A stretch of DNA of 57,557 nucleotides, taken from positions 1-57,557 of the forward strand of contig JAFZPZ010000049.1 of NCBI GenBank assembly GCA_017552435.1, in the 5' to 3' direction. Each line of letters opens with the position of its first letter. The stretch's first letter is position 1. Under the pieces are notes generated by a model that was not told the DNA's origin, made no database searches, and saw only the letters and a list, made by a program, of their open reading frames with translations. Shown piece after piece: positions 32,561-40,415 of the stretch. The position numbers and the translations under genes were made by a program. The stretch is from Bacteroidaceae bacterium (GTDB lineage: Bacteria > Bacteroidota > Bacteroidia > Bacteroidales > Bacteroidaceae).

Positions 32561-35245
32561 ATGAAACGGAATCTATTAATTATTTTAGGAGCATTGCTGT
32601 TCCAGATTGGGACAGGAATTGCCGTCAATGCGCAAGAACTTTCCGTATCTGACGTTCAGAACAGCGGCTGTCTAAACCGGACGCGAGCCGATGAGGACGA
32701 ATCAAGAGAAATGATTGTCCTGCTCAAGGAAGGCAGCAGCATGACAGTAAAACTGCTCAACTATGTTTGTGATTGTGGCACATCGGACTTTGATGTGATA
32801 CCCAGTATGAGCGGAGGCAGCGACGGTACTCCCTTTTCTTTATCCATAAGCGTGGAACCCATCGTATATGCGTATGCGGATTGTATTTGTCCTTACAATG
32901 TGTCGTTCACGATACAAGGCCTGGAGTCCAACAGCTTTCTCTTCTCATGCTGGTGGTGCGAGGGAATGGTTACCCTGACAGACGGGGAGCCTTTGGTGCT
33001 GGAGAATGTCTGGGAAGATGCCAGCATAGATGGTTTGTATTACAAGATACACAAGGTGATGCATTCTGCCCAGCTAACTGGCGGAAAGTCGTGGGCAGGC
33101 GAGCTGAACATCCCATCGGAAGTCGTCTATGAGGGACAGAAGTACATTGTGACCAGTATCGGCTACAATGCCTTTGCAGACAATACGGCTCTGACCTCCG
33201 TCAGCATTCCGAATAGCGTGATAAGCATCGATGATGCTGCATTCATACGCTGCACAGGCCTGACTTCCATTGTCATTCCAAAGAGCGTAAGATCCCTTGG
33301 TTACAATGTTTTCTTTGGATGTACCAACTTGGCAAGCATCACCATCCCTAACAGTGTGACCAAGATAGGCTCCAGTGCCTTCAACGGTACTCCGTGGTAT
33401 AACAATCAGCCCGATGGTGTGGTCTATGCCGGCGGAATTGCCTACACCTATAAAGGCACCATGCCCGAGGGGACGCAGATTGACATCAAGGAAGGAACCA
33501 TTGCGATAGCCAACAATATTTTCAGCAGATGCGACAACCTGGCCTCCGTCACTATTCCGGGCAGTGTCTCCACCATCGGCTCTCATGCCTTCATGAGGTG
33601 TAACAATCTGACAACCGTTACTATCTCAGAGGGCGTGAAGAGAATCGAAGACGGGGCTTTCATGTATTGCAGTAGTCTGAAATCCATCGTCATCCCCCAA
33701 AGCGTCACGCGCATCGGTCAGTATGCTTTTATGGAATGTACAGCCCTGACTTTTGCCACAATTAACGGAGCCATTACGCGAATGGGGCGTTGGGCCTTTG
33801 CCGGTTGCACCGCTCTGTATAGTCTCAGCATTTCCCAAAACGTGAAAGACCTTGGCTACGGGACTTTTTCCAATTGCACAAGCCTTTATCGCGTCAAAAT
33901 ACCCGGGAGCGTGACCCGCATAGGTGAAGAGGTATTCTATCGTTGCAGCAACTTGTATTCCGTCCAAATCTTCGAGGGCGTAGAGGCCATTGGATATAGT
34001 GCCTTTGGGGAATGCAACAATATGTCCTATGTCATCCTGCCAAATAGCCTCACAAAAATTGACAACTATGCTTTCTATAATTGCAGCAAGCTGAATGAAG
34101 TGATTTGCTTTGCAGACAATGTTCCCACCACAGCAAGCAACGTATTTTATAATTCCCCCATTGCTTCCGCCACGCTCAATGTTCCGTCAGCTTCTGTCGA
34201 TTTGTACAAAGCCTCCGCGCCTTGGAAAGATTTTGCCCGCATCACACCACCGTATGTCAATGGATGGAATGTAAGCATCGATGGTTTTAACTACTTCCTC
34301 TATCCCGACTCACACACAGCTGAACTGAATAACAAGAACTCATGTTCTGGCGAACTGGACATCCCGACCGAAGTCAGTTACAAAGGGCAGACATACGCTG
34401 TGAACGGCATGATTATAAGCGCATTCAGCGACTGCACGCAGTTGACAAAGGTTAGGATACCGAAGACGATAGACCATGTCGTACACCATGTTCTCAGTGA
34501 AGACCCGAAAATAGGAGGCGCCGTCTCTCCCTATTACATGAATCCCTTTACAGGATGCACCGCTCTGGAATCAATCGAGGTGGACGAGGAGAATCCCATT
34601 TTCAGCTCGGATGGCGGCGTGCTCTTCAACAAGGACAAGACACGACTCTATGGCTATCCCGCCGGAGCGCGACAAACGTCCTACACGATTCCGGAGTCCA
34701 TCACATGGTTTGGTGATTGTGCTTTCGCCAATAACCAATATCTCACAACGCTGACCATTCCCAATAGTGTGACACGTCTGGGCTCCGCTGTTTGCAGTGG
34801 CTGTGCGAACCTGAAGACGGTCAGGCTTCCGGAGAATATCACTCTTATCGCGGCATATTCTTTTGAAAGCTGCCCGAAATTAAAGTTCCTGGATATTCCC
34901 GAGAGCGTTCAGAGTTTCGGAGAATACGTCTTCCGCTGGACACCGTTTGAGGCAATAGTCTTTAGGGGGACATTCCCCAACGGATTACGTAAGGACACAT
35001 TCTATTTATTGGATGCCTCGACCATTCTCTATGTCCAACGGTCCGAAATAGACAAATTCAAGGCCGTCTTCTCCGGTCAGGTTCTGCCCTTGGATTCATA
35101 TACGCCCATCAATGCTGTCAGCATCTCGCCAACAAAGGAAACGGTTATCTACGACCTCCAAGGCCGCAGACTTGACAAGCCGCAAAAGGGCATTAACATC
35201 ATCCGCTACTCCGACGGAACGAGTAGAAAAGTATTACTGAAGTAG
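32561..35245 (+). CDS. BspA-like leucine-rich repeat surface protein
   Basis: 894 aa. Signal peptide (residues 1-24). Many LRR_5 (BspA/TpLRR) repeats from about residue 190 to 540 and 640 to 810, such as AFADNTALTSVSIPNSVISI and SVTRIGQYAFMECTALTF. The tail VIYDLQGRRLDKPQKGINII then RYSDGTSRKVLLK resembles type IX secretion signals. BspA-family proteins are adhesins or ligand-binding surface proteins in oral and gut Bacteroidales; the ligand here is unknown. Confidence 0.92.
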   Translation: MKRNLLIILGALLFQIGTGIAVNAQELSVSDVQNSGCLNRTRADEDESREMIVLLKEGSSMTVKLLNYVCDCGTSDFDVIPSMSGGSDGTPFSLSISVEPIVYAYADCICPYNVSFTIQGLESNSFLFSCWWCEGMVTLTDGEPLVLENVWEDASIDGLYYKIHKVMHSAQLTGGKSWAGELNIPSEVVYEGQKYIVTSIGYNAFADNTALTSVSIPNSVISIDDAAFIRCTGLTSIVIPKSVRSLGYNVFFGCTNLASITIPNSVTKIGSSAFNGTPWYNNQPDGVVYAGGIAYTYKGTMPEGTQIDIKEGTIAIANNIFSRCDNLASVTIPGSVSTIGSHAFMRCNNLTTVTISEGVKRIEDGAFMYCSSLKSIVIPQSVTRIGQYAFMECTALTFATINGAITRMGRWAFAGCTALYSLSISQNVKDLGYGTFSNCTSLYRVKIPGSVTRIGEEVFYRCSNLYSVQIFEGVEAIGYSAFGECNNMSYVILPNSLTKIDNYAFYNCSKLNEVICFADNVPTTASNVFYNSPIASATLNVPSASVDLYKASAPWKDFARITPPYVNGWNVSIDGFNYFLYPDSHTAELNNKNSCSGELDIPTEVSYKGQTYAVNGMIISAFSDCTQLTKVRIPKTIDHVVHHVLSEDPKIGGAVSPYYMNPFTGCTALESIEVDEENPIFSSDGGVLFNKDKTRLYGYPAGARQTSYTIPESITWFGDCAFANNQYLTTLTIPNSVTRLGSAVCSGCANLKTVRLPENITLIAAYSFESCPKLKFLDIPESVQSFGEYVFRWTPFEAIVFRGTFPNGLRKDTFYLLDASTILYVQRSEIDKFKAVFSGQVLPLDSYTPINAVSISPTKETVIYDLQGRRLDKPQKGINIIRYSDGTSRKVLLK

Positions 35246-35271
35246 GTGGCCGCCTGTTCTTTGCGGGCCAC
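35246..35271. terminator. Bidirectional hairpin between converging genes
   Basis: GTGGCC at 35246-35251 pairs with GGCCAC at 35266-35271. It sits directly after the LRR stop and before the end of the facing hemolysin III gene. There is no strong T-run. Confidence 0.5.
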
Positions 35272-35301
35272 TCATCCCACATTTCTGGCAGAAAATTTGT
35301 T

Positions 35302-35934
35302 CTATAGCAGCAATGTGAGGACTGCTCCCCAGTGGGCAAGGGCGCCGAGCAGGACGAAGACGTGCCAGACAGCATGATAGTGCGGACGGTCGTCGTGGGC
35401 AAAGAAGTAGGTGCCCGCCGTGTAGGCAATGCCCTCGGCCAACAGCAGGAGCATGGTGCTGGGGGCAAGGCGCTTCATCACGGGTTCGGCGATGAGCACG
35501 ATGCTCCATCCCATAATCAGATAGATGGCAAGCGAGAGTCGCGGCCAGCGCCCCAAGGCAACAATCTTGTACACGGCTCCGACGATGACGACAATCCATT
35601 GCAGCGCAAACACCGTCCAACCGAGCCAACCGCCCACGACACCGATGAGTATCGGCGTGTAGGAGCAAGCTATCATGACGTAGATGCTGATGTGGTCGCA
35701 CTTGCGCAGAGCCCTTTTCACACGTCCCTCGCGAACCCAGTGATAGACGGTGCTGCTCAGGAACATGAAGAACATGCCGAACAGGAAGCAGACGACACCA
35801 AAAGCCATCTGAGGGCTGACATCGGCTGCCAACCGTACAAGCCAGATGGAACTCAGGGCAAAGAGTGCTCCGCCCAGATGCGTCCAGGTGTTGCCGAGTT
35901 CGCCCTTAACCGGCCAGAAGCGCTTCGATTGCAT
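35302..35934 (-). CDS. Hemolysin III / PAQR-family membrane protein
   Basis: 210 aa with seven hydrophobic segments. PAQR/HlyIII metal-binding motifs: SSTVYHW, CDHISIYVMIACSYTP and HYHAVWHVFVLLGALAHW. The family is integral membrane; its physiological role in bacteria is unsettled. The start overlaps the end of the acyl-CoA synthetase fusion by 29 nt, so translation is probably coupled. Confidence 0.9.
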   Translation of the reverse strand: MQSKRFWPVKGELGNTWTHLGGALFALSSIWLVRLAADVSPQMAFGVVCFLFGMFFMFLSSTVYHWVREGRVKRALRKCDHISIYVMIACSYTPILIGVVGGWLGWTVFALQWIVVIVGAVYKIVALGRWPRLSLAIYLIMGWSIVLIAEPVMKRLAPSTMLLLLAEGIAYTAGTYFFAHDDRPHYHAVWHVFVLLGALAHWGAVLTLLL

Positions 35935-38413
35935 CTTGTGTCTTTCTGGTCAGTTCCTCGTATGTCTGTTCTGGAGAAGGCTTGATCGCAGGCAGGAACG
36001 TTACCTTGATATGCTTGGGTCTCATGAAGCTGCTGCCACGCGGCAAGGCCTCGAAAGCACCGCGGATGCAGACAGGCACGATGGGCACGTCGAGTTCCTT
36101 TGCCAGTATCGCGAAGGTTTTCTTGAAGGGAACCGTCCCGCCGTCGTGGGTGCGTGCTCCCTCGGGGAAGATGATGACGCGGTGCCCTTCGCGCAACACC
36201 TTGGCAAGCTTCAGGATGGAGTTCTTCAGGTTCGAGCGCTCCATGACGATCACATTGCTCTGGGCAGCCAACTTCCGACGATAATTGCTACGGACGTGTT
36301 CCTCCGTAGCATAGAAATAGTATTCGCCGAGCGTGTCCCAGGACAGACCGGAGAGTACCAGCGGTGCATCCGCATAGCTCTGGTGATTTGGGGCCAGGAT
36401 GCATGCACCCTTCTGGGGGATGTTCTTCTTCCCCTTTATCTTGAGGCAATTGTACAGGCGGAAGAGCCACTTGAGAAGTCGGGAAATGAAGCGATAAGCA
36501 AAGCCGGCAGTGGGCAAGGGTAGGGCATCGACGGGCCCATGGAGAAGCTGGTGCCAATCGACATCCTCTGCCTCCATCTTCGTCTTCTGGGCTGCAACAT
36601 GACGGGCAAGCGCCTCGATGTTGGGGAATGTGGGCATCGCATCCACGCTGACCGAGGTGCCGAAGGAACCCTCGATGAACCCTTGCAGGCTCACCTTGTC
36701 GAGGGAATCGAGGGCAAGGTCGGTCTCAATATGGTCGGTAGCGTGCACCTTCACGCCTTTCTCCGACTCGATGAAACGCTTGAGCAGGAGGTATTCCTCG
36801 AAGTCAGGCTCCGGCTTCGACTCGTGCTCCTTGCTCCTTGCCCCCTGCTCCTCTTTCAGGATGGCACCGAGTTTGAAGCGCTGCAACTTGTCGAGCTTCG
36901 TGCGAGGCAGGTCGCCACGATAGACGAGGACATTCATGATCTTTTTGTATGCCGAAACGGTCATGTTGTACGGTTCGAGCACTTCGCGTTTCAGGGTAAC
37001 AGCGACTTCACTATCGGTCATCGTTGACGCCCATGCCTGTTGCGGAACGATGATGGCGCGGAGCATGTCGTCGTCCTGCACCACAGCAGCCTCCTTGACA
37101 TACTGGTCGTACTTCTCCAGCTTGTACTCTATCTCATTGGGCTGAACATTCTTTCCGTTGCTCAGGACAATAATCTCTTTGGTACGTCCGGTGAGGGTGA
37201 TGCGCCCTACGGAGTCGAAGGTGGCAAGGTCGCCGGTATGCAGATAGCCATCGTTGTCGATGACGGCTTTTGTCTCTTCGGGACGATTGTAATAACCCTT
37301 CATCAGGTTCGGTCCCTTGACGCAAAGCTCTCCATCTACCAACTTGCACTCCACACCGGGCAGAGGCAATCCTGAGCAACCCGGAATGATGTCGCCCGGG
37401 CGCGTGAAGGCAATGATGGGAGCAGTCTCAGTCATTCCGTACCCTTCGAGGACATCGAGGCCCAGTGTGCGCAAACCTTCGCCTATCTCCCGGTCCAAAG
37501 CAGCACCGCCACTGACGCAGTAATCAATATGACCACCCATCTTCTTCCGGACTGAACTGAACACAATGCGGCTGAGTGTCCTGCTCTTCATGGCTTTGCA
37601 GAAGGCAAAAAGCATACGGGCGACAACCGACTGGTCAATCTTCTTCTTGATGCCTACATAGAGCGTCTGCCAGAGTCGTGGCACTCCAATCATGATGCCC
37701 ACCTGACCGCGGCAAAGCGTATCCATAATGTCGGGACCGGAGAGCGAGGGACAGATGGCTATTCCGCCTCCTATATAGAGCGGGGCAATGAGCGAACCCA
37801 TCAGCGGTAAGATGTGATGCAAAGGTAGCAGGACAAGGGTGCGACGCTTCTCTGTGAAGATGGGTACGTCGTACGATACACTATATATGTTGGCTTTCAA
37901 GTTGGCGTAACTGAGCATGACACCCTTCGGCGAACCTGTTGTACCGGAAGTGTAGATGATGACGGCTGTGTCGTCGTTGTCGGGTTCGCTGAGAGCAGAC
38001 CAGGGAAGGATGGAAGTAACGGGTTCGTTTTCAAGAGATACCTGCTCGTAATCATCGATGATAAAAACGTCTGGGGTCGTTCCCTCTCCCTTGGAGAAGG
38101 CCAGGGTGAGGCTTTCTCTTAATACTGCCTCGCGCTCTTTGGACACCCATATGGCATTTGGCTGGCAGTCGTTCAGGATGTAAGCGACATCCCCTACAGT
38201 ACTGGAAGCATCTACGGGGACGGCTATACCTTCATTCAGCCAGATAGAGAAGAAGCTGTATGCCCAGCCCTCGCGGTTCTCGCTGAATATGACAGTTTTC
38301 GTGTCTTTGCCCTTGGGTGTCTTCCGGGCAAACTGTGCTACACGCTGCAGCAATTCGGCGTATGTCACATCGTGTTTGCCTGCAATGATGGCTATCTTGT
38401 TCAGGTCAATCAT
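35906..38413 (-). CDS. Acyl-CoA synthetase / acyl carrier / 1-acylglycerol acyltransferase fusion
   Basis: 835 aa in three parts. (1) AMP-forming synthetase, residues about 1-500: VIIYTSGTTGSPKGVMLSYA (ATP loop), GYGMTETAPIIAF, YLHTGDLATFD, LTGRTKEIIVLSNGKN. (2) Acyl-carrier-like region about 545-615 with phosphopantetheine-type Ser570 in LALDSLDKV. (3) PlsC-type acyltransferase about 640-835: NHQSYADAPLV (HX4D) and IIFPEGARTHDGG. The order resembles Aas-type proteins, which activate a fatty acid and transfer it to a lysophospholipid, but with an extra carrier domain. Repeats contribute residues about 100-111 (SLTLAFSKGEGT) and 520-531 (EQGARSKEHE). Confidence 0.9.
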   Translation of the reverse strand: MIDLNKIAIIAGKHDVTYAELLQRVAQFARKTPKGKDTKTVIFSENREGWAYSFFSIWLNEGIAVPVDASSTVGDVAYILNDCQPNAIWVSKEREAVLRESLTLAFSKGEGTTPDVFIIDDYEQVSLENEPVTSILPWSALSEPDNDDTAVIIYTSGTTGSPKGVMLSYANLKANIYSVSYDVPIFTEKRRTLVLLPLHHILPLMGSLIAPLYIGGGIAICPSLSGPDIMDTLCRGQVGIMIGVPRLWQTLYVGIKKKIDQSVVARMLFAFCKAMKSRTLSRIVFSSVRKKMGGHIDYCVSGGAALDREIGEGLRTLGLDVLEGYGMTETAPIIAFTRPGDIIPGCSGLPLPGVECKLVDGELCVKGPNLMKGYYNRPEETKAVIDNDGYLHTGDLATFDSVGRITLTGRTKEIIVLSNGKNVQPNEIEYKLEKYDQYVKEAAVVQDDDMLRAIIVPQQAWASTMTDSEVAVTLKREVLEPYNMTVSAYKKIMNVLVYRGDLPRTKLDKLQRFKLGAILKEEQGARSKEHESKPEPDFEEYLLLKRFIESEKGVKVHATDHIETDLALDSLDKVSLQGFIEGSFGTSVSVDAMPTFPNIEALARHVAAQKTKMEAEDVDWHQLLHGPVDALPLPTAGFAYRFISRLLKWLFRLYNCLKIKGKKNIPQKGACILAPNHQSYADAPLVLSGLSWDTLGEYYFYATEEHVRSNYRRKLAAQSNVIVMERSNLKNSILKLAKVLREGHRVIIFPEGARTHDGGTVPFKKTFAILAKELDVPIVPVCIRGAFEALPRGSSFMRPKHIKVTFLPAIKPSPEQTYEELTRKTQDAIEALLAG
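36820..36854. repeat. Heptad array in frame in the acyl-CoA synthetase fusion
   Basis: ACTCGTG, CTCCTTG, CTCCTTG, CCCCCTG, CTCCTCT at exact 7-bp spacing. Encodes EQGARSKEHE in the linker between the synthetase and the carrier-like part. The same word family appears in the carB leader (57166-57200). Confidence 0.75.
38081..38113. repeat. Palindromic element in frame in the acyl-CoA synthetase fusion
   Basis: TCCCTCTCCCTTGGAGAAGG followed by CCAGGGTGAGGCT; codes SLTLAFSKGEG. Nearly the same as the mtaB copy, in an unrelated protein and the same reading frame. Confidence 0.75.
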
Positions 38414-38438
38414 AATACCTTATATATTATTTCGACGC

Positions 38439-38446
38439 AAAGGTAC
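38439..38446 (-). promoter_or_regulatory. Promoter -7 box for the acyl-CoA synthetase fusion
   Basis: TACCTTTG on the minus strand, 26 nt before the ATG at 38413. The flank GGTACGAATAA equals that at the purL promoter. Confidence 0.6.
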
Positions 38447-38451
38447 GAATA

Positions 38452-38479
38452 AAAGTGAAAAGTGAATAGTGAAAAGTGA
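38452..38479. repeat. Heptad array between divergent genes
   Basis: AAAAGTG, AAAAGTG, AATAGTG, AAAAGTG at exact 7-bp spacing, just upstream of the minus-strand promoter box. Confidence 0.75.
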
Positions 38480-38519
38480 AAAATTTTTCCACCAAGGCTC
38501 TATTCTCAAGAAATTGTTG

Positions 38520-38527
38520 TACATTTG
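38520..38527 (+). promoter_or_regulatory. Promoter -7 box for the epimerase gene
   Basis: TACATTTG, 19 nt before the chosen ATG at 38547; supports that start over an in-frame codon at 38469. Confidence 0.6.
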
Positions 38528-38546
38528 CAGAAAAGATATTAAAGAC

Positions 38547-39593
38547 ATGACCATACTCATCACCGGAGCCAGTGGTTTCATTGGCAGTTTTATTGTAGAG
38601 GAGGCCTTGAATCAGGGCTTTGATGTTTGGGCTGGTGTACGTGGTACAAGCAGCCGCAAATACCTGCAAGACAAACGTATACACTTTGCACAACTCGACA
38701 TGCATCATCCCGAGAAACTCCGTTCCGAGCTACTAACCTACAAGGCAGAGATGGGCGGAAAAGGATGGAATTATGTAGTCCATGCCGCAGGTGCCACTAA
38801 GTGCCTGCATCGCGAGGACTTCTTCCGCACCAACTCAGAGGGTACCAAGAACTTCATCGATGCTCTTCGCGAGACAGAGATGGTGCCTCGCCGATTCGTC
38901 TTCCTGAGTAGCCTGAGCATCTTCGGAGCCATTCGCGAGAAGCCCGTCCGTCGTCCCACAGCCGACAATCCCTGGATTTATTCCCCAATCCTTCTTTCTG
39001 ACGATCCGAAACCCAATACTGCCTACGGAGAAAGCAAACTCGCAGCCGAGCACTACCTCAAGGAACAGCAGGACTTCTCCTATACCATCCTGCGTCCGAC
39101 AGGTGTCTATGGACCTCGCGAGCGTGATTACTTCCTTATGGCTCAGAGCATCAAGCAGCATGTTGACATTGGGGCAGGTCTCACTCCCCAGGAAATAACC
39201 TTCGTTTATGTGAACGATGTTGTGCAGGCCGTTTTCAAGAGTATGACTGCTCCGAAAGCAGAGGGAAAAGCCTACTTCCTGAGTGATGGCGAGATATATA
39301 ATAGCCGCCGTTACAGTGACCTCGTGCAACAGTATCTTGGTAATCCATGGGTGCTGCACATGAAATTGCCGCTATGTCTGTTGAGAGTTGTCTGCTGGGT
39401 GAGCGAGAGAATAAGTCACCTAACCGGCAAGATGAATGCACTCAACAACGACAAGTTCCACATCCTTTCACAGCGCAATTGGCAATGTGACATCCAGCCT
39501 GCCATCGATGACTTCGGCTATGCCCCCCAATGGTCTCTGGAACAGGGCGTGGAAGCCAGTATCTGTTGGTATCGCCAAGAAGGCTGGCTTTGA
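38547..39593 (+). CDS. NAD-dependent epimerase/dehydratase (extended SDR)
   Basis: 348 aa from the ATG at 38547 (MTILITGASGFIGSFIVEEA), since the promoter lies just upstream. Rossmann motif GASGFIG at the start, active-site pattern YGESK in TAYGESKLAAEHYL, and ILRPTGVYGPRERDYF. Family members act on nucleotide sugars, sterols or flavonoid-like substrates; the substrate is not clear. It is divergent from the acyl-CoA synthetase fusion. Confidence 0.88.
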   Translation: MTILITGASGFIGSFIVEEALNQGFDVWAGVRGTSSRKYLQDKRIHFAQLDMHHPEKLRSELLTYKAEMGGKGWNYVVHAAGATKCLHREDFFRTNSEGTKNFIDALRETEMVPRRFVFLSSLSIFGAIREKPVRRPTADNPWIYSPILLSDDPKPNTAYGESKLAAEHYLKEQQDFSYTILRPTGVYGPRERDYFLMAQSIKQHVDIGAGLTPQEITFVYVNDVVQAVFKSMTAPKAEGKAYFLSDGEIYNSRRYSDLVQQYLGNPWVLHMKLPLCLLRVVCWVSERISHLTGKMNALNNDKFHILSQRNWQCDIQPAIDDFGYAPQWSLEQGVEASICWYRQEGWL

Positions 39594-39630
39594 TGAAAAT
39601 ACGAAGGCCGTTCTTTCTCAAAAAAGAATT

Positions 39631-39656
39631 TCTGACTTTTTCTAGAAAAAGTTAGG
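39631..39656. terminator. Hairpin after the epimerase gene
   Basis: GACTTTTTCTAGAAAAAGTT is a 9-bp palindromic stem near 39633; AT-rich, weak as a terminator. Confidence 0.35.
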
Positions 39657-39687
39657 GAAACATAACGCATGATATGTAAAAATGTTG

Positions 39688-39695
39688 TATCTTTG
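39688..39695 (+). promoter_or_regulatory. Promoter -7 box for purH/mre operon
   Basis: TATCTTTG, about 76 nt upstream of the purH ATG. No clear -33 element. Confidence 0.55.
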
Positions 39696-39770
39696 CGGCG
39701 CTAATGAAGTGGGAACGGCGGTGCTTCGTCCTTCATACATTAATTTTGAATCCTAAAAATTAAACTAAAT

Positions 39771-40370
39771 ATGGCAGAAACAAGAAAAATAAAGCGTGCA
39801 CTGGTGTCCGTCTTTCATAAGGACGGACTGGAGGAAATACTGCGAACCCTGAATGCAGAAGGTGTGGAACTGCTCTCCACTGGCGGTACTCAGTCATTCA
39901 TCGAAAGTCTCGGCATCCCCTGCAAGAAGGTAGAGGATGTTACTACCTACCCCAGTATCCTGGGTGGACGTGTGAAGACTTTGCATCCGAAAGTCTTTGG
40001 CGGTATCCTGGGCCGTCGTGAGAACGAAGGCGATCAGCAACAGATGCAACAGTACGATATCCCGGCTATCGACCTCGTTATCGTGGACCTCTATCCCTTC
40101 GAGGATACTGTGGCAGCAGGTGCAAGCGAGGCAGACATCATCGAGAAAATCGACATTGGCGGCATTAGCCTTATTCGTGCAGCGGCCAAGAACTTCCGCG
40201 ACGTCATCATCGTACCCTCCAAGGCAGAATACAAACCTCTGCTTGATTTGCTGAAGAAGCAGGGAGCGCAGAGCGAGCTGGCCGACCGTAAGTGGTTCGC
40301 CACACAAGCCTTCGGTGTTAGCAGCCACTACGACACGGCAATACACGATTGGTTTTCAGCCAATAAATAA
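39771..40370 (+). CDS. purH: IMP cyclohydrolase domain only (short PurH)
   Basis: 199 aa. Corresponds to the N-terminal MGS-like IMP cyclohydrolase half of PurH: IKRALVSVFHKDGLEEIL, LSTGGTQSFIESLG, YPSILGGRVKTLHPKVFGGI, IDIGGISLIRAAAKN, VSSHYDTAIHDWF. Bifunctional PurH is about 507 aa, and Bacteroides has the full form before mreB as I recall. Here the reading frame ends cleanly where the AICAR transformylase domain should begin and a heptad array follows. The transformylase must be encoded elsewhere, or the purine path ends differently. Not a frameshift: no transformylase remnant follows. Confidence 0.85.
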   Translation: MAETRKIKRALVSVFHKDGLEEILRTLNAEGVELLSTGGTQSFIESLGIPCKKVEDVTTYPSILGGRVKTLHPKVFGGILGRRENEGDQQQMQQYDIPAIDLVIVDLYPFEDTVAAGASEADIIEKIDIGGISLIRAAAKNFRDVIIVPSKAEYKPLLDLLKKQGAQSELADRKWFATQAFGVSSHYDTAIHDWFSANK

Positions 40371-40415
40371 AATCGTAAATAGTAAATCGTCAAATTGTAA
40401 AATTGTCAAATTGTG
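40370..40415. repeat. Heptad array between purH and mreB
   Basis: AAATCGT, AAATAGT, AAATCGTC, AAATTGT, AAAATTGTC, AAATTGTG (7-9 bp units). The last unit supplies the GTG start of mreB. Confidence 0.75.

Noticed and set aside
38427-38708. Minus-strand 93-codon frame upstream of the acyl-CoA synthetase
   Set aside because: It crosses a promoter, a heptad array and the start of the epimerase; the sequence is low-complexity.
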